Below are positions 17,070 through 25,873 of a stretch of 64,000 nt of DNA, one piece after another (position 1 is the first letter of the stretch; each line of letters begins with the position of its first letter). The DNA comes from Flavobacterium buctense (lineage in GTDB: Bacteria > Bacteroidota > Bacteroidia > Flavobacteriales > Flavobacteriaceae). Below the pieces are notes generated by a model. The model worked only from the letters and a program-made list of their open reading frames with translations. It searched no databases and was not told where the DNA came from. Made by a program: the position numbers and the translations under genes. The stretch is taken from contig NZ_JACTAB010000005.1 in assembly GCF_014486695.1 (NCBI RefSeq), positions 1 through 64,000 on the forward strand, written 5' to 3'.

Positions 17070-17101
17070 AAAAGAGTCCCGAAAATCGGGACTCTTTTTT
17101 T
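17070..17101. terminator. Bidirectional terminator
   Basis: AAAGAGTCCCGA and TCGGGACTCTTT form a perfect stem with T runs on both strands, between the convergent isomerase and permease genes. Confidence 0.92.
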
Positions 17102-18545
17102 ATTCTTTTTTATTCATGAACAAATAATACACCGGTATTCCTAAGGCCACTATGACCAAACCTAATCCGGTGTTGACTGTGTCATAAATCAACAAGGCAA
17201 CACAAATAGCTGCTGTCAAAATAATATATAAGGCCGGAATAATTGGATAACCAAAAGCCTTGTAAGGCCTTTCCGCATCGGGTTCTTTCTTTCTTAGGAT
17301 AAATATACCGTAAATAGTTAGTATGTAAAAGAGAAGCGAAGCAAAAGTCGCATAAGTCAGTAAGTCGCCATATCTTCCTGATATACAAAGAACACAAGCC
17401 CAAAGACATTGAAACCAAAGTGCTTTTTCGGGCACATCATGTTTATTCAATTCGCCTGCTTTTTTGAAGAACAAATTATCTTTGGCCATAGCATAAAACA
17501 ATCTTCCGCCTGATAAAACCAAGCCACTGTTACAACCAAAAGTCGAAACCATAATCAAACCGGCCATCACAAAAACCCCAATATTACCCATGATCATATT
17601 GGCTGCAGCAGCTCCTACTCTATCTTGAGCGGCAAACATGATTCCGTTTTCTACTACCGAACCGTCAGGCGTTCCGGTTAAAGGCAATAAAGCCAAATAG
17701 GCAATATTCGCTAAAATATAAATGATGGTAACTATTAAAGTACCCAAAAATAAACTACGCGGAATGTTTTTCTTTGGGTCTTTAATTTCTCCGGCTATAA
17801 AAGTCACATTGTTCCAAGCATCACTTGAAAACAAAGAGTTGATTATTGTTGCTCCTATAGCTCCAACTATGGCAATTCCGGTAAGTTTAGTAACAGTAAC
17901 TGTCTTTGTAGTTTCATCAAAAACTGTTTTACTGGCTTCCCAAGTATTGTCAAAATTATTAGAAAAAGTATCCGTACTGAAGCCTATATACAATCCGAAA
18001 CCTATTAAAGCAAAGAGCGCAATCAATTTGGCAGAAGTAAAAACCAACTGAATTACCTTTCCGTTTTTAACGCCTTTAGTGTTGATGTAAGTAAGCAAAG
18101 CAATGCTCAACATGGCCAAAACCTGGCTGTTTTTAAACACAAAAGAATCGCCTATTCTAAATATTTCATCCTGTAAAAAAGGAAAGAAAACCGCAGCATA
18201 ATTAGCAAACGTCACGGCTACTGCAGCAATCACTCCGGTTTGAATAACAGTAAAAACAGTCCAACCGTAAAGAAAAGAAGCCAGTTTTCCGTAAGCTCTT
18301 TGGATGTAAACAAATTGTCCTCCGGCGGTTGGCATCATTCCGGCTAATTCTCCGTAACTCAATGCGGCTGACATGGTCAACAAACCTGTAATTAACCATG
18401 TTACTAATATCCACGCAGCCGAACCTAAATCGCGCGCCATATAAACGGTTACTACAAAAATACCGGATCCTATCATGGAACCGGCAACTATACTGGTGGC
18501 GTCAATTAAGCCGAGGGAACGTTTTAATTCGTGTTTTTCTGTCAT
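17100..18545 (-). CDS. APC-superfamily amino acid permease
   Basis: 481 residues with about 12 hydrophobic segments. The first helix contains GSMIGSGIFVV, the unwound substrate-binding GSGIF signature of APC amino acid transporters. The overall form resembles LAT/SteT-type exchangers. Inner membrane; substrate not predictable. Single-gene minus-strand unit sharing a terminator with the convergent isomerase operon. Confidence 0.9.
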   Translation of the reverse strand: MTEKHELKRSLGLIDATSIVAGSMIGSGIFVVTVYMARDLGSAAWILVTWLITGLLTMSAALSYGELAGMMPTAGGQFVYIQRAYGKLASFLYGWTVFTVIQTGVIAAVAVTFANYAAVFFPFLQDEIFRIGDSFVFKNSQVLAMLSIALLTYINTKGVKNGKVIQLVFTSAKLIALFALIGFGLYIGFSTDTFSNNFDNTWEASKTVFDETTKTVTVTKLTGIAIVGAIGATIINSLFSSDAWNNVTFIAGEIKDPKKNIPRSLFLGTLIVTIIYILANIAYLALLPLTGTPDGSVVENGIMFAAQDRVGAAAANMIMGNIGVFVMAGLIMVSTFGCNSGLVLSGGRLFYAMAKDNLFFKKAGELNKHDVPEKALWFQCLWACVLCISGRYGDLLTYATFASLLFYILTIYGIFILRKKEPDAERPYKAFGYPIIPALYIILTAAICVALLIYDTVNTGLGLVIVALGIPVYYLFMNKKE

Positions 18546-18635
18546 GTTGGTGGTTTATAGTTTTTGGTTGGTGGTTTAGTTTATCAAATATAGTCAAATA
18601 GAGAAAAGAAAATTGAACAAAGAAAAAGACTATTA

Positions 18636-18669
18636 ACTGCTGCTTACTGTGACTGGAAACTGAATACTA
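18636..18669. repeat. Short ACTG-rich quasi-periodic array
   Basis: ACTG occurs at 18636, 18646, 18652 and 18659, followed by ACTA at 18666. It ends at the mazG stop codon. It resembles the CAGT array at 29984-30006 in reverse complement. Weak periodicity (6-10 bp). Confidence 0.4.
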
Positions 18670-19440
18670 GAGTTTTTTCGCTTCTTCCCAAAAGACATCC
18701 ATCTCTGCCAATGTCATATCGGCTAACGGTTTGCCTAACTCACCGGCTTTGCTTTCCAGATACATGAATCGCTTCATGAATTTTTTATTGGTGCGTTCCA
18801 AAGCATCTTCGGGATTGACTTTTAGGAATCGGGCATAGTTAATCATCGAAAAAAGGACATCGCCAAATTCGGCTTCAATTTTATCTTGGTTGCCGGCATT
18901 GACCTCAACTTGAAGTTCGGTTAACTCTTCCTGGACTTTGTCCCAAACTTGATGTGGTTCTTCCCAATCGAAACCAACGCCTTTGACTTTGTCTTGAATT
19001 CGGCTCGCTTTGACTAAGGCAGGTAAACTTTTCGGTACGCCTTCGAGCACTGATTTTTTACCTTCTTTTAACTTAAGTTTTTCCCAGTTTTGTTTTACTT
19101 CTTCTTCATCGGCGACAATTACATCTCCATAAATATGAGGATGACGGTCGATTAATTTGTCACAAATGCTGTTCGCTACATCGGCTATGTCGAAATCATT
19201 GGTTTCGCTACCAATTTTGGCATAAAAAACAATGTGCAATAACAAGTCGCCCAACTCTTTTTTGATTTCTTGCAAATCATTATCCAAAATAGCATCGCCC
19301 AATTCATAGGTTTCTTCAATGGTTAAATGACGTAAACTTTCGAGGGTTTGCTTTTTGTCCCAAGGACATTTTTCGCGCAAATCATCCATAATATCCAGTA
19401 ATCGACCGAAAGCTTCAAGTTGTTGTTGACGAGTATTCAT
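18667..19440 (-). CDS. mazG: Nucleoside triphosphate pyrophosphohydrolase MazG
   Basis: 257 residues, two MazG domains. Hydrolyses (d)NTPs to monophosphates and pyrophosphate, removing damaged nucleotides. The metal-binding pattern is visible as LTIEETYELGDAI with KKELGDLLLHIVFYAKI in the first domain and EFGDVLFSMINYARF in the second. CPWDKKQTLESLRHL near the N-terminus is the family signature. Last of a minus-strand series with the DUF5606 protein, def and ruvX upstream. Confidence 0.94.
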   Translation of the reverse strand: MNTRQQQLEAFGRLLDIMDDLREKCPWDKKQTLESLRHLTIEETYELGDAILDNDLQEIKKELGDLLLHIVFYAKIGSETNDFDIADVANSICDKLIDRHPHIYGDVIVADEEEVKQNWEKLKLKEGKKSVLEGVPKSLPALVKASRIQDKVKGVGFDWEEPHQVWDKVQEELTELQVEVNAGNQDKIEAEFGDVLFSMINYARFLKVNPEDALERTNKKFMKRFMYLESKAGELGKPLADMTLAEMDVFWEEAKKL

Positions 19441-19454
19441 AGTTAAGAATTTGT

Positions 19455-19498
19455 ATAAAAATAGAAAATCCTATCATTGCATTGCAACCATAGGATTT
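19455..19498 (-). terminator. Hairpin terminator after the DUF5606 gene
   Basis: AAATCCTAT (19466-19474) and ATAGGATTT (19490-19498) form a stem; on the minus strand it is followed by TTTTCTATTTTTA. The loop holds TTGCA/TGCAA and may extend the pairing. Confidence 0.65.
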
Positions 19499-19520
19499 GT
19501 ATTTATAAAGAAGTAATTAA

Positions 19521-20003
19521 CTATTCTTCTTTCTTGGTGTTTTTCTTCGGTGTTTTTTTAGCTTTTACTTCTTCAACCACTTCTTCTTTGATGGCTTCTG
19601 CGTTTGCTACTTTTGGTTCTTCTTTAGAAACCAAGCCTTTATCTTGAAGAATATTATACCAATTCAACACTTTTTTAATATCCGAAGCATAAACTCTTTC
19701 CTCGTCGTAATCAGGAAGAATTTCTTTGAAATAGGCAATTAGTTTATGGTTGTCTTCTTTGTGAGAAATGGCCGGACCTTCATTTTCTTTGATAGCAATC
19801 GCTCTCATAATATCAGCTAACGGTTTCTCTTCGCTATAAGTATACATCGAAATCTCAGAAAGCAAACTCACGTTACTTCTCATTCCTACGGTGATTTTTT
19901 TTCCGTCTAATAATGATTCTGCTAAAAACCCGGAACGAGTTTGCAATTTCAATTCGAATAAACCCGGTTTTCCGGCAATAGCTAATATTTTCTCTACGTT
20001 CAT
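19521..20003 (-). CDS. DUF5606 family protein
   Basis: 160 residues. The first 125 residues match a conserved Bacteroidetes family (begins MNVEKILAIAGKPGLFEL, then LLDGKKITVG and YTYSEEKPLADI), followed by a lysine/glutamate-rich tail rich in EEVVEEVKAKKTPKKNTKKEE-like repeats. No catalytic motif visible. Lies between mazG and def on the same strand. The SH3-like opening suggests a binding role, but the function is unknown. Confidence 0.8.
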   Translation of the reverse strand: MNVEKILAIAGKPGLFELKLQTRSGFLAESLLDGKKITVGMRSNVSLLSEISMYTYSEEKPLADIMRAIAIKENEGPAISHKEDNHKLIAYFKEILPDYDEERVYASDIKKVLNWYNILQDKGLVSKEEPKVANAEAIKEEVVEEVKAKKTPKKNTKKEE

Positions 20004-20060
20004 TGTCTTAATTTAATTTAGGGCACAAATATATTTAAATGTTTATTTCAGCAATGTTAA

Positions 20061-20648
20061 TTATCTTCCTTTTTTGTTGGCAAATTTCATTCTGTAATCA
20101 GGGAAAGCTTTGCCATCCATAATGTTTTGTAATTTCTTCTTAATCAATGTTTTTTTCAAGGTCGAAATTTTGTCCGTAAACAAAACACCTTCAATGTGAT
20201 CGTATTCGTGTTGGATAACTCGAGCAATCAAACCGTCAAACACTTCTGTTTTTTTGTTGAAATCTTCGTCACAATATTCAATCGTGATTCTTTCATTTCT
20301 ATATACATCTTCGCGCACATCCGGAATACTTAAGCAACCTTCGTTAAAACCCCATTCTTCGCCTTCTTCTTTCAACATTTTGGCATTGATAAAGGTTCTT
20401 TTGAAGTTTTTCAACTGGGCCTGTTCTTCTTTAGACAAATCATCGCTGTCGCTGAACGGTTCGGTATCAATGACAAATAATCGGATCGCCATGCCTACTT
20501 GTGGCGCGGCCAAACCAACACCATACGCATTGTACATCGTGTCATACATATTGGTGATAATCTCTTTTAAATTTGGATAATCGGGCGTAATTTCTTCCCC
20601 AACTTTTCTTAAAACCGGTTCACCATATCCGTAAATAGGAATAATCAT
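20061..20648 (-). CDS. def: Peptide deformylase
   Basis: 195 residues. Removes the formyl group from nascent N-terminal methionine. All three deformylase motifs are visible: GVGLAAPQVG (motif 1), EGCLSIP (motif 2, metal-binding Cys) and HEYDHIEG (motif 3, HExxH form). An insertion after motif 1 (SDSDDLSKEEQAQLKN) is typical of Bacteroidetes forms. It is 30 bp downstream of ruvX. Confidence 0.96.
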   Translation of the reverse strand: MIIPIYGYGEPVLRKVGEEITPDYPNLKEIITNMYDTMYNAYGVGLAAPQVGMAIRLFVIDTEPFSDSDDLSKEEQAQLKNFKRTFINAKMLKEEGEEWGFNEGCLSIPDVREDVYRNERITIEYCDEDFNKKTEVFDGLIARVIQHEYDHIEGVLFTDKISTLKKTLIKKKLQNIMDGKAFPDYRMKFANKKGR

Positions 20649-20678
20649 TTCTGAATTTTTTTTGCAAAAATAAGGAAT

Positions 20679-21095
20679 TTAAATCATTTTTCTTGTCAAA
20701 TAATCCTGAAGCAAAATCGTCGCTGCTATTTCATCTACTAAGCCTTTGTTTTGGCGTTGCTTCTTAGATAAGCCACTATCAATCATAGTTTGGAAAGCCA
20801 TTTTGGAAGTAAAACGCTCATCTACTCTTTCGATTTTCATTTCGGGAAAAGTTGCAGTGAATTTGGTCACAAACTTTTCAATAATCGGCGTACTCTCGGA
20901 AGGCTGCCCATTCATTTGCTTGGGTTCACCTATCAAAACTTTAGCGACATTTTCTTTTGAAAAATAATCTTTTAAAAAGGCAATCGCCGTTTCAGACGGA
21001 ATGGTTGTCAAGCCCGAAGCAATGATTTGCAACTCATCGGTCACGGCTAATCCCGTACGTTTCATTCCATAATCGATGGCGAGAATTCTTGGCAT
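20679..21095 (-). CDS. ruvX: RuvX/YqgF, putative pre-16S rRNA nuclease or Holliday junction resolvase
   Basis: 138 residues, the normal length, RNase H-like fold. RILAIDYGMKRTGLAV at the N-terminus carries the first catalytic aspartate; VLIGEPKQMNG, VDERFTSKMA and KKQRQNKGLVDEIAATILLQDYL complete the family pattern. The family is thought to mature the 5' end of 16S rRNA. Adjacent to def in a minus-strand operon. Confidence 0.95.
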   Translation of the reverse strand: MPRILAIDYGMKRTGLAVTDELQIIASGLTTIPSETAIAFLKDYFSKENVAKVLIGEPKQMNGQPSESTPIIEKFVTKFTATFPEMKIERVDERFTSKMAFQTMIDSGLSKKQRQNKGLVDEIAATILLQDYLTRKMI

Positions 21096-21101
21096 TCTTT
21101 A

Positions 21102-22010
21102 TTATTTTGTGGGTTCAAAGGTAGCCAAAATTGCTATTTTTCCTTTCTGAAGTTTAAGAATATTATCTTTAATGGTGTATCGGTCAGTTTCTTCGAGCGC
21201 TTTTGAAAAACGGGTTTCCAAATCCATATTGGGACAAGCCATTCGGGTCATGGCAACATTGGAAAATGACAACCCAAAAGCCGATGGCATCACATAACTT
21301 CCCATCATCGAATTACATCCGGCATATGCACTAAATCTGCCATCCTTAGAATTTAGCTTCAAAAAATAGTCTTTCTTGCCTTTATGTTCAACTACTTTCC
21401 CGTTCAATGTTATTAGTTTCCATTTGGTTTCTGCTAAAGTAACTTTGCCTATAGCAGGATTTACTTTTTTGATCACCGTTTGTGACTCTATTCTATTGTT
21501 TAAATCTACAGTTGATTTATCTTTTTCAGTAGTCTCAATAGTTGCATTGGTTTCAGGTTGTTTGGCTAAAACATAAGTCGCCGCCAAATCACCTGTGATT
21601 TTTTTACCTGACATATCCAATTGTGTCAAGGTATTTTCACCCACAAAATATTGATTCGGACCATTTTTAACATCTTCTAAAACAATCGCATTACCTTCTT
21701 TGTTCCAGGAAAAAGTGCCTTTTTGTTCGAATACTTTGTCTCCTTTGCCTTGGTATTGCGTTTTAATGTTATACGTGTTGTTTTCATTGATGCAGATAAC
21801 AGTCTCTAAACCTTCGCAATCGGCACAAGGCAATATGCCTTTGTAAGTTCCAATGTAATCCAAGGAATTTTTAGCATTGTGTGCTGCAATATTGTTAAGT
21901 GAATCAACCTTTGCAATAGAATCTTGGGTAACTGCTTTGCTATCAGTTTGCTTTTGACAGCTTATAAAAAAGATTAAAAACAATGTAAAAGGTAAAATTT
22001 TTGCTTTCAT
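21102..22010 (-). CDS. NlpE-like / META-domain lipoprotein
   Basis: 302 residues. Lipoprotein signal ending FISC, then a serine/aspartate linker. Residues about 50-150 resemble the N-terminal domain of NlpE (YKGILPCADCEGLETVICI with the CxxC pair, and a TFSWNKEGNAIVLE strand). The C-terminal 110 residues are a META domain (TLAETKWKLITLNGK, FSAYAGCNSMMGSYV). In enterobacteria NlpE senses surface contact and copper; META domains occur in heat-shock protein HslJ. The fusion suggests an envelope-stress role, which is inference. Confidence 0.82.
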   Translation of the reverse strand: MKAKILPFTLFLIFFISCQKQTDSKAVTQDSIAKVDSLNNIAAHNAKNSLDYIGTYKGILPCADCEGLETVICINENNTYNIKTQYQGKGDKVFEQKGTFSWNKEGNAIVLEDVKNGPNQYFVGENTLTQLDMSGKKITGDLAATYVLAKQPETNATIETTEKDKSTVDLNNRIESQTVIKKVNPAIGKVTLAETKWKLITLNGKVVEHKGKKDYFLKLNSKDGRFSAYAGCNSMMGSYVMPSAFGLSFSNVAMTRMACPNMDLETRFSKALEETDRYTIKDNILKLQKGKIAILATFEPTK

Positions 22011-22117
22011 AAGCTATCGTAATTAATGATAAATTAGTCAAGACAAACATACTTATTCTAAAGACTAATACTATGAATTTAACATTTTTTTGATACAATA
22101 ACCATAGAAATAAATGC

Positions 22118-22148
22118 TTGGCACTTTCTAAAAATGAAACTATCTTTG
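22118..22148 (+). promoter_or_regulatory. Promoter of dapD (TTG-N20-TATCTTTG)
   Basis: TTG at 22118-22120 and TATCTTTG at 22141-22148 match the flavobacterial consensus with 20-bp spacing; the ATG is 16 nt downstream of the box. Confidence 0.75.
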
Positions 22149-22164
22149 CTCAAATTAAAAAACC

Positions 22165-22980
22165 ATGACAACACTACAAAATACCATTGAAAAAGCTTGG
22201 GACAACCGCGCTTTATTGCAAGAAGAAACTACTACAACAGCCATCCGAGAAGTGATTGCTTTATTAGATGCCGGAACTTTACGTGTGGCCGAACCAACTT
22301 TAGATGGTTGGCAAGTAAACGAATGGGTTAAGAAAGCAGTTGTTATGTATTTCCCAATCCAAAAAATGGAAACCTGGGAAGCCGGAATTTTTGAATACCA
22401 CGATAAAATGCTTCTTAAAACCGGTTATGCCGAAAAAGGAATCCGCGTAGTGCCACCGGCTACTGCTCGTTATGGAGCTTACATTTCTAAAGGCGTAATT
22501 TTAATGCCAAGTTATGTAAACATCGGCGCTTATGTTGATGAAGGAACTATGGTAGATACATGGGCCACGGTTGGTAGTTGTGCCCAAATCGGGAAAGATG
22601 TTCACCTTTCCGGCGGTGTTGGAATCGGCGGTGTTTTAGAACCATTACAAGCCGCACCGGTTATCATTGAAGATGGCGCTTTTGTCGGTTCAAGATGTAT
22701 TGTTGTGGAAGGCGTTCACGTGGGTAAAGAAGCTGTTCTTGGTGCCAATGTATGTCTGACTGCTTCAACCAAAATCATCGACGTAACCGGAAGCGAACCA
22801 ATCGAATACAAAGGATTTGTTCCGGCGCGTTCCGTAGTCATTCCGGGAAGTTATACTAAATCTTTTGCCGCTGGCGATTACCAAGTGCCTTGTGCCTTAA
22901 TTATTGGAACCCGTAAACCTTCAACCGATTTAAAAACATCGCTGAACAATGCGTTGAGAGAATACGACGTTGCTGTATAA
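22165..22980 (+). CDS. dapD: 2,3,4,5-tetrahydropyridine-2,6-dicarboxylate N-succinyltransferase
   Basis: 271 residues. Transfers succinyl from succinyl-CoA to tetrahydrodipicolinate in the succinylase branch of lysine/diaminopimelate synthesis. A helical N-terminal domain is followed by a left-handed beta-helix made of hexapeptide repeats (VNIGAYVDEGTMVDTWATVG, IGKDVHLSGGVGIGGV). Normal length. Own promoter; followed by a palindromic repeat and the glycan cluster. Confidence 0.96.
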   Translation: MTTLQNTIEKAWDNRALLQEETTTTAIREVIALLDAGTLRVAEPTLDGWQVNEWVKKAVVMYFPIQKMETWEAGIFEYHDKMLLKTGYAEKGIRVVPPATARYGAYISKGVILMPSYVNIGAYVDEGTMVDTWATVGSCAQIGKDVHLSGGVGIGGVLEPLQAAPVIIEDGAFVGSRCIVVEGVHVGKEAVLGANVCLTASTKIIDVTGSEPIEYKGFVPARSVVIPGSYTKSFAAGDYQVPCALIIGTRKPSTDLKTSLNNALREYDVAV

Positions 22981-22985
22981 TTTTA

Positions 22986-23037
22986 AATATCAGATATTAG
23001 ATATAAATCTAATATTTGAAATCTAATATCTAATATT
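22986..23037. repeat. Palindromic AGATATT-type array after dapD
   Basis: A 17-bp arm (22986-23002) and its reverse complement (23021-23037) differ at one base and enclose an 18-bp AT-rich loop. An inner hairpin ATATTAGAT/ATCTAATAT is also possible. It fills nearly the whole gap from the dapD stop codon to the next start. Confidence 0.8.
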
Positions 23038-23041
23038 CCTT

Positions 23042-24091
23042 ATGAAAGTACTGGTAATTCAAATCAAGATGATTGGCGATGTTTTGGCCAGTACTGTCAT
23101 TTGTGAAACCATCAAAAAAAACCATCCCGAAGCCGAAGTCCATTATCTGATTCAGAAAAATACTTTTGCAGTAGTCGATAACAATCCGTTTATAGACAAG
23201 GTGGTTTTCTTTGAACCCGAAGAACATAAAGGTTTTATAAATCTTTATAAATTCGGTAAGGAACTAAAAAAGAGCAATTACGATATTGTCATCGATGCTT
23301 ATTGTAAATGGGACAGCATTTTGCCGGCTTATTTTTCGGGTGCCAAAACGATTGTCGGGCATTACAAATGGTACACGACTTTTTTCTACACCAAAACCGT
23401 AGTTCCGGATGCCGATTGTAATGCAACAGCCAATGCTTATCGCTTATTACTTTCTAAAACGGCGCTGGGCAAAGAAGTGGAAATGATTTATCCACAAATT
23501 CATTTACGACAAGAAGAAATCGACAAAGCCAAAGCTTCCGTCAAAATCCATTGCGATACCTCCAAACCTATTTTCATGATTGGTATTTTAGGCAGCGGAA
23601 AGAACAAAAGTTTGCCTCCAAAATACATGGCGGAAACTTTAGACATCATCGCGAATACCAAAGATGTCCAGATGCTGTTCAATTATATGCCAAATCAGTT
23701 GGAAGAAGTGAAAGCCATTTATGATTTGTGTGTCAAATCTACTCAAGAGAAAATCAACTTAGATTTTTATGCAAAAAGTTTAAGAGATTTTATCGCGCTT
23801 CAATCCCAATGCGATGCTTTGATTGGCAACGAAGGCGGCGCGACTAATATGGCTAAAGCTTTGAACATTCCAACCTTTACCATTTATGCTCCATGGATTA
23901 ACCGAACTTCCTGGAATATCAAAGAAGAAACCGGTTTCTACGACATCGTACACTTAAGTGATTATTATCCTGAATTGTACCTAAAGCACGCCAAAAACTA
24001 CAAAGGGTTAGCCTTTGAATGGTACGAAAAATTAAAACCGGAATTGTTTGCAGAAAAGTTGAAAGCGTTCGTCAATAGGATTACGAAGTAA
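23042..24091 (+). CDS. Glycosyltransferase family 9 (heptosyltransferase-like)
   Basis: 349 residues, GT-B fold. VIQIKMIGDVLASTVICETIK at the N-terminus is the GT9 opening (as in WaaC/WaaF), and the C-terminal acceptor/donor region has IGNEGGATNMAKALNIPTFTIY, the GT9 signature. Family members add heptose or other sugars to the lipopolysaccharide core. The 3' end overlaps the convergent epimerase gene by 11 bp. The 5' end abuts a palindromic repeat. Confidence 0.9.
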   Translation: MKVLVIQIKMIGDVLASTVICETIKKNHPEAEVHYLIQKNTFAVVDNNPFIDKVVFFEPEEHKGFINLYKFGKELKKSNYDIVIDAYCKWDSILPAYFSGAKTIVGHYKWYTTFFYTKTVVPDADCNATANAYRLLLSKTALGKEVEMIYPQIHLRQEEIDKAKASVKIHCDTSKPIFMIGILGSGKNKSLPPKYMAETLDIIANTKDVQMLFNYMPNQLEEVKAIYDLCVKSTQEKINLDFYAKSLRDFIALQSQCDALIGNEGGATNMAKALNIPTFTIYAPWINRTSWNIKEETGFYDIVHLSDYYPELYLKHAKNYKGLAFEWYEKLKPELFAEKLKAFVNRITK

Positions 24092-25025
24092 ACTTATCCA
24101 AATACCATTGTACTTGTTGCTCCAACCCTTTTTTGAAGGTGACTTTAGGTTCATAACCCAATAGTTTTCGGGCTTTATCAATCACGGCAGAAGTTCTTTC
24201 CTGATCGCCTTTTCGCGCCGGTTTGTGGTCGATTATCAATTGTTTGTTCATGATTGCTTCCACTAAGTTAATTCCTTCTTGTGTCGTGTGAACTTCATCA
24301 GTACCTAAGTTGATGATTTCGCCGTTGACGATGTCTTCTTTGCCAATAATAGCAGATAATCCATCTACAATATCGCCCACAAAAGTAAAACTTCTTTCGT
24401 GTTTTACGCTGCCTTCAAAAAGAGGAAAAGGCTTGTCGGCATAAAGGTTTTCAATCAGTTTGGTATATAATTTTTCCGGACGTTCTCTTGGTCCGTAAAC
24501 GGAATACAATCGAATAGAACAGGCATTCATTTTACCCAAACGTTGCAATCCTAAAACCAATTGTTCGGCTGCTAATTTGGTACTGCCGTAAAAAGAAATC
24601 GGCTTAGCCGGAACATTTTCATTCACATTCGCCACCAAACCATATACGGAAGACGTCGCAATATTGATAAAGGATTTTAAATTCGGATTGTATTGTAAAA
24701 CCGCATCGAGTAAATTTTGCGTCGCAAAAATATTATTGGTCACATAATCACTCAAAGGCGTTTCGGCAGAAATTCCCGGTTGCGCCGCTAAGTGATAGAT
24801 ATAATCATAAGGTGTTGAAAAAACCGGTTGCAAGTTGTCATTCAAATCAATTTCGAAAACAGTAATGCCTTTGGTTTTCAAATCGGAAGCGTTTAAACGT
24901 TTTAGCGCCGGACTGTAATAATCATTAAAATTATCCAATCCAACCACGTCATGACCTAAATCATGCAGTTTTTCACAAAGATGTGACGCAATAAAACCTG
25001 CTGCTCCGGTGACTAATATCCTCAT
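24081..25025 (-). CDS. NAD-dependent nucleotide-sugar epimerase/dehydratase
   Basis: 314 residues, extended SDR fold. The NAD-binding GxxGxxA motif is TGAAGFIASHL, and the catalytic residues are SSVYG plus YGSTK (Tyr-x-x-x-Lys). NFNDYYSPALKRLN near the N-terminus resembles UDP-glucuronate 4-epimerases, so a UDP-hexuronic acid is a reasonable substrate but not certain. Same strand as the two GT2 genes upstream (3 bp from the next), so likely one operon making a surface glycan. Confidence 0.88.
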   Translation of the reverse strand: MRILVTGAAGFIASHLCEKLHDLGHDVVGLDNFNDYYSPALKRLNASDLKTKGITVFEIDLNDNLQPVFSTPYDYIYHLAAQPGISAETPLSDYVTNNIFATQNLLDAVLQYNPNLKSFINIATSSVYGLVANVNENVPAKPISFYGSTKLAAEQLVLGLQRLGKMNACSIRLYSVYGPRERPEKLYTKLIENLYADKPFPLFEGSVKHERSFTFVGDIVDGLSAIIGKEDIVNGEIINLGTDEVHTTQEGINLVEAIMNKQLIIDHKPARKGDQERTSAVIDKARKLLGYEPKVTFKKGLEQQVQWYLDKFTS

Positions 25026-25028
25026 GAA

Positions 25029-25847
25029 CTACTCTTTATCTTTTTTGATACCAAAAGGGGTCCAAACTATTTTTTTGTCCTTTACTTCTTTTCGAATCGC
25101 CAAGTTGGCCGCCAAAGATTCTGGCGTTTTGTAACCTCTTGGATGATCTAAATGTAAAACTATGGCTTTGTGCCGAATTTGTTTTCCTTTAATGCCGTTA
25201 TTTTCCAAACGTTCACCAAATTCTCTATCCGGACCACCGTACTTCATGCGTTCGTCGTACCCGTTAATCGCAATCATGTCTTCTCTGAAACCCGAAGAAT
25301 TACAGTTGTTGAATGACGCATTGGTTGGCGAGAAGAAATCTAAAATATTAGCCGATAAATCATTAGCTCCGATTTTTAATTTATTCGAAAGGTTTAATTT
25401 GTCAATGCTTTTCAACCATTTCAAATTAAAACATCTTCCGGAAAGTATATCGTCTTTGGAAATCTCCGAACTCAATTTCATTGATAACTTGCAGTAACCA
25501 CCGGAAAGGAATTTTCCTTTTTCGGCATATTTGGCATGAATCTCGACAAAATCTTTTCTGGGAATACAATCACCATCAGTCATCAAAATATATTCGTTAG
25601 CCGCTTCCATAATCGCCACATTCAGGATTTCCTGACGCCGGTAACCCAAATCCTCGTGCCACAAATGACGCACCGGAACCGGATAATTTTTAGCATAACT
25701 ATCAATCAATTCCTTAGTGGAAGATCTTGATCCATCGTCGGCAATAATCAATTCAAAATCTTTGTAAGTCTGAACGCTGTAGCCAATCAATACTTTTTCT
25801 AACCATTCTTCGGCATTGTAAGTACTAACGATAACTGATATTTTCAT
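25029..25847 (-). CDS. Glycosyltransferase family 2 with galactosyltransferase-like C-terminus (copy 1)
   Basis: 272 residues, GT-A fold. IIADDGSRSST binds the nucleotide, MTDGDCIPR provides the DxD metal motif, and GYDERMKYGGPDREFGERL matches the C-terminal galactosyltransferase-type domain that holds the catalytic acid. Cytoplasmic, probably acting on a lipid-linked glycan. It is a clear paralogue of the next gene (same length and motifs), with 26 bp between them. Confidence 0.9.
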   Translation of the reverse strand: MKISVIVSTYNAEEWLEKVLIGYSVQTYKDFELIIADDGSRSSTKELIDSYAKNYPVPVRHLWHEDLGYRRQEILNVAIMEAANEYILMTDGDCIPRKDFVEIHAKYAEKGKFLSGGYCKLSMKLSSEISKDDILSGRCFNLKWLKSIDKLNLSNKLKIGANDLSANILDFFSPTNASFNNCNSSGFREDMIAINGYDERMKYGGPDREFGERLENNGIKGKQIRHKAIVLHLDHPRGYKTPESLAANLAIRKEVKDKKIVWTPFGIKKDKE

Positions 25848-25873
25848 AAGAAGTAATTATGTTGCAAAGGTAA

